A program made the position numbers and the translations under genes. Of a stretch of 64,000 nt of DNA, positions 44,893 through 57,748 are shown piece after piece (position 1 is the first letter of the stretch; every line of letters starts with the position of its first letter). Source of the DNA: Vandiemenella viatica (Eukaryota; Arthropoda; Insecta; Orthoptera; Morabidae); assembly GCA_031002005.1 (NCBI GenBank), contig JARYHS010008074.1, positions 280,365,930 to 280,429,929 on the forward strand. The letters are read 5' to 3'. The notes beneath the pieces are model-generated. The model did not search any database and was not told the DNA's origin. It saw only the letters and a list, made by a program, of their open reading frames with translations.

Positions 44893-47800
44893 TTATATTC
44901 TATTTTTTGTCTGTATTACGTATTTGTGCATTTCTTTTATTGCTTTCAGCGATGGTGAGGATAAGACTTGTATTAGGTCTGCTATGTCCTTGATTTTAAG
45001 TTCGCCTTCTATTATCTCTTGCCTTATGTTCCTATACTGCTTGCATATTAAAAGGAAGTGATATATATCTTCCACATCGTCGCATTGTTGGCATTTCGGG
45101 TAGTCCACGATCTTCATGGTGTACATTCTGTCTCGTAGGAGTGCGTGTCCTGTTCTCAGTCTACATATTGTTTTAATCTCACTTCTGTTTATTTTAAAGA
45201 GCGCGTACCATAGTTTGTGGTCTGGTTCCCCTGCTATGGTTCTGTACCAGAGGCTCTTGGTCGGTTCTTCTTCTACCCATCTTCTTTTCCAATCCTTCTT
45301 CACTATTTGTGTGATTGTGTGGTTGTAGTCGGTGTAGGGGATGGGTATCTCCTCTATATCTGCTGCATTTAATTGTCCCCGTGCTATGGCATCCGCCGCT
45401 TCATTTCCTCTTACGCCAACGTGCCCTGGGACCCATTGTAGGTTGACTCTTCTTCCTTCCGTTGTTGCCTTGATTATTTGCCTGGCTGCCTCAAACGCTA
45501 GGTAGTTTTTGCACGTGCCTCTGGGGATTCCTTTTATGGCCTGTAGGGCGCTTTTAGCATCCGAGCAGATGACTGCCTTAACAATACCCACTTCATTTAT
45601 GTACTTGATTGCTTTTAGTATCGCTATAATCTCTGCTGAAAATATGGACATTGGGGTTGGTAGTCGGTACGCCTCATGCACTTCTAGCGCCATGTCGATG
45701 AACGCTGCTGTGGTGGATTCCTCGTTCTCTCTTGATCCGTCGGTAAATATTTGTCTCCATCCTTCCCATCTTGTGTTAAAGTTTGCAGGGTCAGCTGCTT
45801 TATGATTTCAGTATTTTGTTCTTTCTTCTTTGATACATCTACTGTCAGTTCTGTGTATACATATTGATCCATTTCCATCCTTGGCCACGGTTCTCGTTCT
45901 CTATACATATCGTTGATCTCAGAGGTTGCTATGTTCCATCGGTTAGTTATTTCCCAGTATTTTATGAGGCTTGGGCACTTATGTAATTTTTGGGTTTCGC
46001 TGTATATTCATGCACCAATGTACGCACTTTTCTCCCCAGAGGATGGCTGGTGTTGGTCCTTACTTTTGTCCAGAATTTTAGGCCCAATTTCTTCCTTCTT
46101 AATGATAGGGGCGGCGTTGCCATTTCCACTTCCATTGCCATGACTGGCGTTGTTCTTAGAAAGCCGCCCGCTATCCTCAAGGCGGCAGATTGTACGGTAT
46201 CCAGTTTTTTAAGTGTGGTCGTGGATGCAGTTTCATATAGGAATCCACCATATTCAATTTTGCTTCTTATTAAGGCGAAGTATATCTTTCGCAGCTGTCG
46301 GGGGTCCGTGCCTCTGTTTGGTGTAGCCAGCGTTTTGTAGATGTTTAATCTTTGTAACGCAGCTGTCTTGTCTCTTCTATGTGTCTTTTCCAGGACAGCT
46401 TTGTGTCCAGCCACATGCCTAAGAACTTTGTTTCCCTAACTACTTCCATATGCGTTCCGTCTATGCAGATTTTGAAATCCTCATTTGCAAACTGTCTTTG
46501 CGTGAAATTCCTACTTTGCTTTTCTGAATGGATAGATCCATCCCTCTCTCCTTCAAGATGTTTCGTGTCTCCTTCACTTGTTCTTCAAGTATGGTTCTAG
46601 CCTTCTCTTTGTTTGGGTGGGTCACATATACTACGAAGTCATCCGCGTATTGTGCATATGTTGTTAGGCTTCTCAACCGGTTGAACGTTTTTGTAGTATA
46701 TATGTTGAACAGTGTGGGACTCGAGGGATCTCCTTGGGGTAGTCCCTGATATACATGACGAGCAAGTATCTCTCCTTCTGCTGTATATAGTATATTTACT
46801 CTATGCTCCAAGTATCTAGTGTACCAGTTGACTATTTCTCTTGGCAGACCCATGTTGTCCAAGGCTTCTTGGAGTATGTTGATCTGAACGTTGTTATATG
46901 CGTCCTTGATGTCAAGGAAGGCCGCAGTAGATAGTTTCCTCTAGCGTAACTTAGTTGTATGTCCGTGACTAATGTTGTTATGTTGTCTAATGTTCCATAT
47001 CCTTTCCGGAATCCCATTGTTCTGCAGTCCAGTTTCTTGTGGGCTCGATGAACCACTGCATTCTGTTCTTGATCATTATACTCATGATCTTTGCAAGACA
47101 GGATAGTAGTGAGATGGGTCTGTATGATTCGCTTTTAGTTTTGTCCTTGTTCGCCTTTAGGATTGGTATGATGAGGACCTTTCTCCACTGTTCTGGCACA
47201 TATGTTGTTGCCAACATGTCATTATACAGTTCCAGTAACTTCTGTTTCGCTCTTGGTGGGAGTTTTTCTATCATGGAGTATGTTATGCCGTCTAGTCCGG
47301 GGGCCGTATCTTCCTTTTTTATTGCACATCGTAGCTCTGACATTTCAAACTTGTTGTGATTTTGGTCTCTTTGGCTGAGTGTCTCGCTCTATAGCAGAGT
47401 CCACGCTTCGTTCTAGCGGGACGTACGAGGGCGCTGTCAGGGCCAAAAATTGTTCTGCTGCTTCTTTGTTGCTGGTGATCCATTTAGAGTTCGTTTTGGC
47501 TGCCTTTAAACCATCTTAACTTCTTCCACATTTCTTGAGGCGTGATTCCATATTTGATGTTGTCGCAGAACTCTTCCCATCCTTTCCTTTTGGCTCTTCT
47601 TATGGTTGTCCTAGCTTCCACTATTGCCTTCCTGAGCGTAGCAAATTTGTCCACTGTCGGACACTGTCTATATGCTTTGATGGCTAAGCGTCGTCTAGCT
47701 ATGGCTTTGGAGCATTCTGCTGTCCACCACGGTTTCCTTTCTGCGGAAGTCTTCTCCTTGCTTTTGGTCAGGGGTATGCATTCTTTGGCTGCAGATGTAA

Positions 47801-48626
47801 TTATTCCCTCGAAATTGTTGTATCGTTGCTGTAATTGGCCATCCTCAACATTCTCCTGTTCCATTAGCATATTTATCTTCTCCTGATAGTTGCTCCCATT
47901 TGGCTCTTTTGCAGTTCCATAAGGTCCTTGCTGGCTCGTGGTTAAGTGTGCTTGGTGCATCAACCGTCATTTTTATAACGAAATGATCGCTGCCCAGGGT
48001 GTCCTTAAGTATCTCCCACGTTGTTTTTTGTCTTGAGGTTTGCAGATACTATAGATATGTCTGGCGACGATCTTCTTTGATAAGGTGTTCCTATTCTGGT
48101 TCCAGGTTCATTATTGAGCGTGGTAAATGTGGATGATGTAATTGCGGCTGCAATTTCTTCTCCTTGCTGGTCTGTTCGACTGTCGTGCCACAATGGGTGA
48201 TGGGGCGTTGAAGTCTCCTCCCAGGATACTTCCTGATGGGAGCTGGTTGAGTATTTCTGACCATTGCTCTTCAGTAAGACTGACCCTTGGTGGTTTGTAT
48301 ATTACAGAAACCGTGTTGATGGTGCCTCCTTGTGTGATGTCTATTGCTAGGATTTCTAAATCAGCTGCTGATATCACCATGTTTCTAATGGAGCTGTTTA
48401 TTCCATTTCTGATCATGATGGCCACACCACCGTATCCGTCTTCCCTGTCCTTCCTGTGGATGTTGTAGAGCCTATGTTTGAGCGTATGTGCTTGACTAAC
48501 CACGTTTCCGTGATCAGTACCACGTCTGCTTTGTGTTTCCTCCAGTAGTCTTTGAAGATCGTTCCATTTATGGTACAGACTTCTAGCGTTCCATTGTATT
48601 ATGTTTAATTGTCTTCTCCTAGCCAT
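44893..48626 (-). pseudogene. Retrotransposon ORF2: APE endonuclease, reverse transcriptase, RNase H, multiply frameshifted
   Basis: Domains in order on the minus strand. APE endonuclease from 48,626 (IIQWNARSL; GYGGVAIMIRN; GGDFNAPSP). Connector about 47,960-47,480. RT fingers about 47,343-46,990 (APGLDGITYSMI, YRPISLLSCLAKI). RT palm 46,862-46,461 with GLPQGDPSSPTLFN and the catalytic YADD. Thumb and connector 46,414-45,690. RNase H 45,693-45,200 (AEIIAILKAIKYI, CSDAKSALQAI, WVPGHVGVRGNEAAD). A CCHC-like C-terminal motif (CQQCDDVEDIYHFLLIC) follows near 45,060. At least seven frame changes. All catalytic motifs are still readable, so decay is moderate. Confidence 0.9.
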
Positions 48627-50192
48627 TTTCAGTTGTTGCTCTGGAGTTCTCTGAGTTCTGCATAGTTAAACCTATCTGTCTGATTTCTTTTATTATGCTT
48701 CTGGTGGCAATGTCTTGTACTTTTTGGAGTACAGTCGTTGTCATTTTGCCCTTCATATGTTGGGCTAGAGCTTTCATTATTGTTTTGACTATGATGGTGA
48801 TTATTTCTTCATTGCTTTCTATATTGGGTACTTCCTCGGTCTGGGCCTCCCGTGAGACCTGTGCCACCACATTTTTTATCTTTTGGTGTCGGTCCACCGT
48901 GCCAGGCTGTTCCTTGTCTATGGTGACTTCTCTGAATGATCTCTTCTGTAGAGTGGGGAAGTCTCCGTGCTTGTACTCGTATTCTGTTGTCCCTATATTT
49001 TTGCTGTGTGCTGCTTGCTTACTTTTTTCTCCTCCTCTTGTTTTCTCACTGGGCAAAGCCTGTCATTGGCAGGATGCTCGCCGCAGCAGTTAACGCATTT
49101 GGGGCTTTCCTTTTGACATTCTGATGTTTTATGCTCTTCGCCACATTTTGTACATCTTTCCTTTCCTTTACAGATGTTTGCCACGTGTCCAAATCTCTGA
49201 CATTTATAGCACTGTGTTACTGGGTAGATATATGTTGCGACCTTGAACCTGAGGTAATATATTTCAATGTATTCTGGGAGATACTGACTCTCGAACGTTA
49301 TCTGAACAGTTTTTAGCGGTGTTGTCTCTGTCTTTCCATCCAGTTGCGTTTTCTTGGTGAAGCGCCTCACGTCGATGATTGGCACCTCCGATGTGGCGTT
49401 TAGCTTTATCTCTTCTTCTGATAAGTCCAATGGAACGAACTTGATTACTCCTTTACACTCCACTCTACTAGCCGGTACAAAGGCCTTAAGTCTCATAGAC
49501 TGTAATAAGATGTGGTTTGCTATGAATTGGTTGGCAAATTCTGGTTCCGTAAACTCCATGGCCATTCTATTCTTTCCTTGTTGGTTTATTCTTTTCAGTC
49601 CAGGAACTTTATTGTAGAATACCTTCCCTAGTTGTATTGGGTGTTGCATATTTCCCTCGCCCATTGGTTCTACCATCACTATGAATGGGCCATCTGAGTT
49701 GGCTTTATACCTTCTGTTGCGTTCTGTGAACATAACCTTGTTGACTTTACTCGCTTCCCTGTTTTCCAGTATGCTGTCTTCTTTCTTCTTGCTGCGTTCC
49801 TCGTCCTTCCCTTGCGGCTGTGATGTTGAATATGTTTGGAGCATATTCTTCTGTTGGTGTCCCTGATCTTTGTTCTTGTTTCTAAACATCTCCAATAGGA
49901 TTAGTTCTTCTTTGCTTATTTTTTGTGATTGTCTTTTCTCTACCGCTCGACGTTTCCTCCTGAGGTTGTACGTTTCTTCTTCCTCACTCTCAGTCACGCG
50001 TTCTTCTATTTTATTCTTCACTGGTTCCGCCATGTCTTGTTCATTTTCGTATACAAAGGTTTCAATGTTTTCTTCTTCTATTTGAGGATTAATTCCACCA
50101 CTTGCTTCGGCCATCTCCTCTCGCCTGTATGCGCAGATGTTATCTACACTCCAACAGTTGTTAATTGTACACTTTAGTCCGTATGTGCACAA
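48619..50192 (-). pseudogene. Retrotransposon ORF1 (gag-like), one frameshift
   Basis: RNA-binding protein of the element. Residues 1-399 are in the first frame: a charged N-terminus and three zinc knuckles near the end (CYKCQRFGHVANIC, CTKCGEEHKTSEC, CVNCCGEHPANDRLC). After the knuckles the first frame stops at 48,993. The same protein evidently continues in the next frame from about 49,056 (SKQAAHSKNIGTTEYEY) to the stop at 48,619. The last codons (AAT GGC TAG) overlap the ORF2 start ATGGCTAG. A single-base mutation explains the shift better than programmed frameshifting, because no clear slippery site is seen. Confidence 0.88.
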
Positions 50193-50918
50193 TCACAAGC
50201 TCACTTCTTTGTTCTTGTTATTAAGTGTTGTTCCCGGTTAACACTGGTTACTACACGATAGCAGAATTCGACCTGTGTGGGCCGCAACGCTGCTTCCTCT
50301 CCGACCACTTGTTTTCGCTCTCACTCGACTGTGTAAACACGGCACTATTTCCTTAAAGTTCCGTCTTCCACGAAAGCTTGAGCTCAACTGATCCTGTAAG
50401 TTGGTAAGCGTGCTACAAGCAGCGTGCAGAATGGCCTGTAGGTGGCAGCATAGTGCAGATGCACAAATACCGTCGCAGTATCAGTATAAAGATGGCTGCC
50501 CCACTTGAGACTTGCACCAGGAAAGAACAGCGTTCTATTATTCGGTTTTTGAGTAGTGAAGGTGTGAAACCTATTGAAATTCATCGAAGAACGAAGATTC
50601 AGTACGGTGATGCATGTTTGTCACAGCAGCAAGTCATTTGCAACATGGCAATGCAAGGCCCCACACGGCCCGTACAACAGTTGCAACAATCACAGACCTG
50701 CATTTTGAGTGTCTTACGATGAAGAGGTACGCCACGCAGTGCATGAGTGGTTGCGCGGACTACCAAAAGAAAGGAATTTATGCACTTTGTAAGCGCTTGA
50801 GGACTTGCATTGAGCGTGGGGGAGATTATGTTGAAAAGTGATACAGCTTTGTACCACTTCTGCACAGTAAATAATATTTTAAAAAATATTTAAGGTTTCC
50901 ATTTGACTCACCCTCGTA

Positions 50919-52787
50919 TTAATGTTCTGCTGGCTAAACAAGAAAAACGCTAAATTATATGCATCTGAAACGGAGATTATTCTTGGAGTCATGGTCCATA
51001 TGAACGAATCACCACTGGTCACCAGTACAAGAAGCAGTTTGGTGGCTCGGTGGTTAAGGCGTCTGACTTGAGATCGAATAGCATCCGGTTCCAAACCAAG
51101 TCTCTTCTCATATTTTAGCCCGATTTTCACCTCTGAAATAGTTTTCTGTATAAAATGAAGTACATCAGAACGTTTCCGTGGTTTGGATTCCACATTAAGC
51201 TACAGGTCTCCTATGCTTGATAGGATAACAGAGTTAGGTTAATGTTGCCGCAATAAGAGCCCCATACCTACGCAGCGAATCGAAACCTCTGTCACTAGGT
51301 GGCCCAACCCTAGGGAATATCCCAGCCTACACTGCCATACGCATCTACGTATAAGCAGGATAAGAGATTTACAAACACCACACGGAAACTGTTAACGTTG
51401 TTGCGTTGGAGATATTTTCATGATAAAAAAAGCCTCTCCCCGACTATAAAATGCATGTAAGACGCTGAACCGCAGAATCCGATGTAATTGGCGGAATGAT
51501 TACAGCAGAATGGCTGGACACAAATTCTAGTGTATAATCCGATGACACCGATTGGTTTTAAGAGCACAATATTTTTAACGTATTGCTCTGATTTAGAGAG
51601 AGTAATACCGTTTTAGTTCGCAGTTTATAACGAACACATCTCCTCTAGCAATGTGTTGGTAATGAGCGATATACTGTACTTCACTGCTTGCTCACACTTA
51701 GAGAATTCGCCAAACTGTCTGCAACATACAAGATTCACAGCTGACTGCTCCTTGCAGATGTGAACCAAAAATTGTTAACACAATCGCGACCAGACGTTAA
51801 CCACAACACCAAAGATAAACAGTAGAATTATCCTAAAAATTCGTAACAACAGAACACATATTACTTTTTGTGTCGCTATTTGTTGTTTTTGACAGTGAAT
51901 GAATGTCTTCGACTTTACGAAATTCTGATTTTTCTTTATGTCTGTTATTTTTAAACAGACATTCACAAAATTTATTCAGTTACTTTTTTTGAGATACTGT
52001 TGTTTGAGGCATTTCAGTGGAATTTCGCTGTTTGAGTGTTTCGGATTTGGCACGGAATATGCTCCATTAATTTCGTACGTTATTATTTGTCCGCCTCTGG
52101 ATAAAAATTTCCCCTCAAACAATTTGCGGAATACGCAGATAGAATGCAGGAACGACCTAACGAAATTGTCATATTTTCTTTACGCTAAATGTTGCAAGGA
52201 TTCTACATTACACATCACACATTGCTCTATATCGTCATTGATAGACAATCTTTCTTTGTTTTAGATGAAATAAGAAAATGTTTCGTTATATAACCTCGAA
52301 AGTAATCTAACCTTAAATTCTTAACAACATATTGGATCAATTTTTTGTACTACTATTCGTTGTTTTTTTGGCATTAAAAAACGATTTTAACTTCGCTAAA
52401 CTGTGATATATGTTTTCGTTTGTGAATTCTGAGCACTCCTTGAGGAAATTATTAAATGTGATATTGATGAATTTAAATAGAAATTATTATTTTTTCGGAC
52501 CGTGTATTCGTGGTTTCAATTATTTCGATGAAATTTTCACTGATTTAATTTTCATTGTTTTAAAGTTTAGGGTTTGACTTAAAATATAGTCGGGTATTTG
52601 TCTGCCACTGGTGATGGAACAGTTTCTCTACAAAATTTTGCGAAAACGCAGAAGAACGCGGGCACGAAAATGTTTTTCATCTGGAAAATGAAAGCATACT
52701 TTTCGGCGGTGGAAAAAAAAATTACGAGATTCCTTAAACTATTTTTAACCTTGTTTGTTACCTGTTACGACACAGTTGATGACGTAC
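50919..52787. other. Kelch intron sequence with one SINE-like repeat
   Basis: AT-rich apart from the family B repeat at 51,041-51,347. No further feature recognised; the short frames at 51,775-52,264 have no family resemblance. Confidence 0.5.
51041..51347 (+). repeat. SINE-like repeat, family B
   Basis: A tRNA-like head (GGTGGCTCGGTGGTTAAGGC as A box region, CCGGTTCCAAACC as B box) is followed by a body with AAAATGAAGTACATCAGAA and CCGTGGTTTGGATTCCAC. The body matches 53,235-53,474 in order, so this is a dispersed repeat, not a tRNA gene; no good cloverleaf closes. Confidence 0.6.
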
Positions 52788-52957
52788 CTCCTGGTGTTCA
52801 TGGGCGCCACCTCTCGCCACTTCTTGGTCAGCACGTTGAAGCAGCGGCACGAGTTGAAGTACTCGAGGCCGTCGAAGCCGCCCATGATGATGATGTCGTG
52901 TCCGATGACGGCCGTACCGTGGTAGGCTCTCGGTCCTTTCGGGTCCACGTCGATCAC
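52788..52957 (-). CDS. KLHL10: KLHL10-like gene, second exon seen
   Basis: A 170-bp minus-strand exon, acceptor ATGCAG, donor GTACGT. It encodes VIDVDPKGPRAYHGTAVIGHD, then IIIMGGFDGLEYFNSCRCF, WREVAPMNTRR, a kelch blade with the PRAYHG start typical of KLHL10. The first codon is complete (phase 0) and the exon ends with AG of a split Arg codon completed by the exon at 44,503. Single copy. The intron toward 60,629 carries the LTR retrotransposon, and the intron toward 44,503 carries the mariner/retrotransposon nest. Confidence 0.9.
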
Positions 52958-54479
52958 CTGCATAGTGGCACGTGTCGAAATGCTTACACAACTGTACAAT
53001 ATATAAACAGGAAACAAAATAAATCCGCAAACAAGAAAAAACTCAATATGTACTTTCTGCATCAGTGTTTTCAATGCGTTTCTTTTTTTAATTAACAGAC
53101 TGAAGGATGATTTCTGACACTGCATTTGCATGTGTTGTTTAGTTAACTTTACTGATACTTACTCCACAATTGGAATATTTATTTATTTGCCTATGCTCGA
53201 GTAGACTCTACCTTGTTAAATGCGCGAATTTACTGTCTGCTCAACGCCTGTGGTTCAATGGTAACGCATCTGATTTTCATAGTTCCTCCACCCCACCTTC
53301 ACCTTTGGCACATGTTGCTGCGTAATGTGAAGTACGCCAGAAAGCTCTCGTGGTTCGGATTCTTCGTTAAAATGTAGGACCCCGTTACGCGGTACGATTG
53401 CAGTGTTAGCTTAGGTAAGTCGGAAAGGAATAGGCCACCTGAAATACCAGGCTGAGTATACCTTCGTCATAAGGGTCCAACTTGTCATCGAGCTGAATAT
53501 CAAGCTTAGCTTTAAACATATGGGGGCAACGAATCGTCTGTTCGAATACACTCACGCCCTAAAGAATATTTACAGAAATATTAATTTATCTTTCAACACT
53601 CGCTTAAGACAGACGAATTAAAATCAACAAATAATTCTCCTACAATGGTAGAGGCATCCGATTGCCTTTTAAGAATGTAGATAATTACCCAGGAATTCAA
53701 CCTAAGCTATTTCGATTAATTTTACTGGAAATGGCATTTATTTCGTAGGCCCATCGTGATAAAAAAAATTACCATGAATATTTTTTTCGGTTATTAAGAA
53801 TATAGGCTTGTTCGTCACCTTTCAGACATTCATGTTTATTTGCTGGTAAGACAGATTACTCAAGATTATATAAGATCGGAAGTAATATCAATAGAATCTG
53901 ACTAATTCAAACGCTTCCATTATAAATAATTGGAAAAAAATTAAAATACAGGCTTTTCAACACTGAATTATAAATCCTGCTAGTATGCCGAGCAATTAAA
54001 TAAGAATGCAGAATCAACCTACTGGTCCACTACTTGAGACCACAAGAAAGCTCTAAACATTAAATGTGATGACTCTGTTGCCGAACAAAGGATCACACAG
54101 TTATCCAGTCGTTAAAGACCAGAGGCATTTACATTACATAGAAAGTTGGGTTTTCATGCGTTTATAATGGAAGAATTGATTGAGTTTCAAACTTATTCGC
54201 TCATATTTATAGTTACTTTCTAAGTGGTAGAAGTGAATTTGACACAGATGGGTTTTTTAGTAAATATTAGATTTTCGTATGTATTTCCAAGAGTTGTAAG
54301 AACGCAACTGTCGTTATCTAAACTGAATTGTTATTGCAAAAAAATAAGAATAATAATATAGTCAGCGTCTGTTCACCAGGAGGTGCGGCTGTAAACATGC
54401 TCCAGGAACTCACAATCCCTGGTTCTACAATACTAGCGAAAGCTACAAAATCAGTTCTAAGCAAGTATGACTCGTACAA
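52958..54479. other. Kelch intron sequence with one SINE-like repeat
   Basis: AT-rich. The only repeat I can name is the family B copy at 53,235-53,474. No gene. Confidence 0.5.
53235..53474 (+). repeat. SINE-like repeat, family B, second copy
   Basis: Head CCTGTGGTTCAATGGTAACG, body TGTGAAGTACGCCAGAAAGC and CGTGGTTCGGATTC, end AATACCAGGCTGAG. Ordered matches to 51,041-51,347. Confidence 0.55.
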
Positions 54480-55825
54480 GTAATGACAAAATTACCCCAG
54501 GTGGACGATCCACCCACTCCAAAGTGGCAACCAAGCATTCGGATTCTGGGGAGCTTGGAGAGAGCAAGTCGGAGTGCTCTGGTAAACTTTCAAGAAAAAC
54601 ACACTTATATTGGCACTTTTAACATTCAGACACTCATTCAAATTGGAAAGTTACACAACCTCACAACAGAACTTAATAAACAGAAAAAAACAAATACTAA
54701 TTGGCACTAAATCTAAAATGAAATTCATGGGAAAAATTTCAGTACCCTTTGACATTCAAACAGGTGCGAGACAAGGCGATGGGATCTCTCCTCTTCTGTT
54801 CAATGTCGTTCTAGACAAGGTTATGGAAGAAAGAACTCAAGAAATGTAAGTGTTGGAAACCAATTCCACTTGGCTTTCCCAAAAACAACCTCTATATACC
54901 ATTCCTCACTTTTGCGGATGATTTGGCGATACTAGCACAAGATGAAGAGACTGCCATCAAACAGCTTGAGACACTCAAAGAATGTGCAGAAAAAGTAGGA
55001 TTGCAAATCTCATTCGAAAAAACTGAATTCATATGTTCAAAGACAGAAATAGCAAGTTTGAGAACAAAATACGGTAAAATCAACAGTATCCCCCATACTT
55101 TAAATACCTCGGAGAATTCATCGGACTGACAGGCCTTGAGAAAATCTCACAGCAAAATCGCCTCCGAAAAGTAAAAAAAGCATTAGGGTTAGTCCAAAAT
55201 CTCTACAACGAAAAATCTATGTCAAGACAGACGAAAATTCAGCATTACAACACAGTCATAAAACCAACAGTCCTCTATGCAAGTGAAACATTAAAACTTA
55301 ACAGATAACGTGACCTTGAAAAAGTTAAAAAAGTAGAGAGAAAAATCATTAGAAAAATTCTAGGAGCAAGACTCACTAAAGATAGTTACGGACTACAATC
55401 AATCAAAACAACAGAAAAGTTTTCAAACATCGAAATTGACATCAAGAAAAGGCGAATGAAATTCTTTGGTCACCTTAAGAAATTACCAGAAAGTCGATTG
55501 ACAAAAAAGATAATAGATTATGTAAGTTCACTTAAAAATCCAACACCTTGGCTGAATGAGGAAGGATCTTAAAAGTGCAAGCATAGGAGCAACAGACATC
55601 TTAGAAAGAGAGACTTTCAGACAAAAAGTAGACAAATGGGAAGTTATAACTGAGCAACAAAAACAATACAGACCAAAGTGGTCGGAAGAACGCAAACAAG
55701 CTTTCTAGGAAAGAATGAAAGCCTATTGGAACAATAAGAAGAACTCGAAGAAAACTTGATTTGGTCATTTGCTTACCGTCTTCCATTTATTGGGAGAAAT
55801 CGCCAATAATAATAATAATAATATT
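54480..55825 (+). pseudogene. Non-LTR reverse transcriptase fragment (RTE-like), 3' part of an element
   Basis: Plus-strand frames, broken several times: RT palm with GARQGDGISPLLFNVVLDKV (54,763-54,822) and the catalytic FADDLAILAQ (about 54,912-54,941), then the thumb/C-terminal domain (HYNTVIKPTVLYASE; VKKVERKIIRKILGA; RRMKFFGHL). The 5' endonuclease part is missing or unrecognisable. The element ends near 55,825 in an (AAT)n tract, a short-repeat tail of the kind found on RTE-type elements. Clade assignment is tentative. Confidence 0.8.
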
Positions 55826-56391
55826 TGTAAAAAATAATTTGTTTGTATGTCTGATGTTGGAACTAGAATCTCAAGAACGGAATTTTTTACAGGATAGTAA
55901 GTGCAATGAGATCAGAAAAAAACATCTAGCATTGAAATATGAGATACTGGATTGGTTGTCATGGCATTCTATGATTAATGGAAAAGGTTCCTGGTAGGTA
56001 CGGACTACTTTCATGTCAAACATTTATAGTCACTGATCATATCAGTTGTTTGTATACATAACTTACAGATGGTACATGAAGTTTCAGACGTTGTATATAA
56101 GCGAAATGGGACCTTAATTCAAGTAATAAATTCCTACCACAGACGCGTCATTGACGTAAGTTATTCTTCTATGTTGTTAGTTGAAAGGAAGGATACGCCA
56201 TAAATATAGTTGCTTCGCAAACACAACTAGCGACGACAAACGCGTAGGATTGCAAAACTCCAAGGCAATGGCTGCGGAGTAGAACGCTGACATGCACCAC
56301 AATGGCTCTCAGCAAAGACAAAATCGAACCTTCGCCATCAGGGCAAGTCGGGACATCAGTCATGGATCGCGGTGGGAGATTAGGCCTTAAC
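55826..56391. other. No recognised feature
   Basis: Kelch intron sequence between the RT fragment and the LTR element. The frame at 56,169-56,444 runs into the LTR and is chance. Confidence 0.5.
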
Positions 56392-56395
56392 ACCT

Positions 56396-57001
56396 TGTAA
56401 CATAACATGCGTCTGCGCCATGTAATATCTATAGCAGACGCCATCTGTTAATAATATATCATCTTTGAGTAGCAAGGAGTCTGTCTTTGACCTCCGTCAG
56501 AGAAGGTCGCACGGAGTAACATTTTCGGTCGAACAGTTGAAAGTGTGGCGGACTTGAAAAAGTGTATTATGTAGACGTGTAACGAGTGGAACTTATGATT
56601 TGAAATAGAATGTTTTTTTTTTAGTAACTACATGGTGTTAAAAGAACATTAATGAGTGTGGAAGATTTTGTTGGCATTTGAAACTCTTGTATCCCACGAA
56701 CTTGTAATCTTCGGAGAAGTTCGATTCCTTATCTTAATTATTAATTTGGTGGTGGTATTTTCCGTCGGGTTGTAGTATCAGAATTTAATGACTAGAATAA
56801 AGTTTTGTGTGTCGAAGTTGCTCATAAACTGTGGAACTATTTTCATTTCATTAACCCGGCGATAGAATAATACCTAAAACCTGGCGACCGCGGCAAAAGA
56901 ACCTTTTGTTTAATTAATGAGCATGTATGTGTTCTATAAGGGACTGAATAATTTAAAATCAGTATTCGACAGCTAGCCGTCATAGAGACAGTTAGATTAC
57001 A
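56396..57001 (+). repeat. 5' LTR
   Basis: 606 bp, TG...CA ends, about 99 percent identical to the 3' LTR by eye. Followed at 57,002 by TGGCGCC, a candidate tRNA primer-binding site. Confidence 0.95.
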
Positions 57002-57019
57002 TGGCGCCTCAGTGACAGG
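57002..57019 (+). other. Candidate primer-binding site
   Basis: TGGCGCCTCAGTGACAGG lies directly after the LTR. TGGCGCC is the start of several insect retrotransposon primer sites; which tRNA would pair was not determined. Confidence 0.55.
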
Positions 57020-57748
57020 ACGTGTGGTAAAATAGGCATCTGGAGGAGAAATAAACTTTCGATTCCCGAGCATACACACGGGGATAAAGAGGAAAGAAGA
57101 TAAATTACGGCAAATTACGAACAAGACGACAATTGGGTTCAGAGACGACAATAGCCAATGAGGAAGATATACCACACCAGCAGCACGAGTTTGTTAAGTC
57201 AAAGACGGCTAGTGAAGATAGTCTACTTGGAGACTGGTTGGAAGTGGCGCAGCCGAGTGGAGAACGAAGTAACTACACGAGCATCGCCGATCGGAACCGA
57301 AGGTGGCCGACGTAGGCCGAGCCGAGAACAGCTGACCCGAGCAGCCAACAGTGAAGACGCGGAAAGCTAAGTGGGCGCTATTTGCTGCTAGCAAGCTGCT
57401 GCGAAGCGTCTTTCCTATCCGTTCCGTTCCTTTAATATTTTTTTCCCTGTAATTTCGAGTCACACATAGGAAGGAAAACCGAGTTGGGTTTTTCTCTCCA
57501 TTTCCAATTCCTTTGTCATTCTACTGACACTTACTGCATATTGACAATCCAGACGCTGGAGTATTTACGCTGCAGAAGTAGTTTGTTTCCATTTTGCATG
57601 CATTTAATTCTGATATGGTGAACGCGTTTTGTGAATAGCAGCGTTGTGCTGATTTATTTGCTGTGAATCGGAGGGGGAAAATAAAGCGACTAGGTAATTG
57701 ATTTTATTGGAGTTTTCCCGGTGAATTTGTAATATAGACATACCGAAA

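Larger units (their letters stand above)
44708..50390 (-). mobile_element. Non-LTR retrotransposon with RNase H (I/R1-like), nearly full length
   Basis: A 5.7-kb element on the minus strand: ORF1 with three CCHC knuckles, ORF2 with APE endonuclease, reverse transcriptase and RNase H, then a 3' UTR and a poly-A tail (T tract at 44,706-44,746 on the plus strand). It is flanked by the 12-bp target duplication ATCCTGTAAGTT (44,696-44,707 and 50,391-50,402). APE plus RNase H with two ORFs fits the I superfamily (I, LOA or R1 clades). ORF2 has many frameshifts, so the copy is dead. It lies antisense to nothing in particular but within the intron of the kelch gene, in the same orientation as that gene. 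Confidence 0.93.
44637..50916 (+). mobile_element. Internally deleted mariner element, split by a retrotransposon
   Basis: Ends read CGAGTGTGAGTCAATTAAAA and, inverted from 50,916, CGAGGGTGAGTCAAATGGAA, each flanked by TA (44,635-44,636 and 50,917-50,918). Without the retrotransposon (44,708-50,402) the element is about 585 bp. It encodes on the plus strand the mariner N-terminal HTH from 50,491 (MAAPLETCTRKEQRSIIRFL, then EIHRRTKIQYGD), joined with a shift to the C-terminal end (near 50,650-50,838: ARTTVATI, CIERGGDYVEK). The catalytic core is deleted. It is a non-autonomous derivative. Confidence 0.88.

Noticed and set aside
54483..54710. 75-codon frame before the RT fragment as a separate gene
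   Set aside because: It fits the linker upstream of the RT domain of the same degenerate retroelement better than an independent gene.
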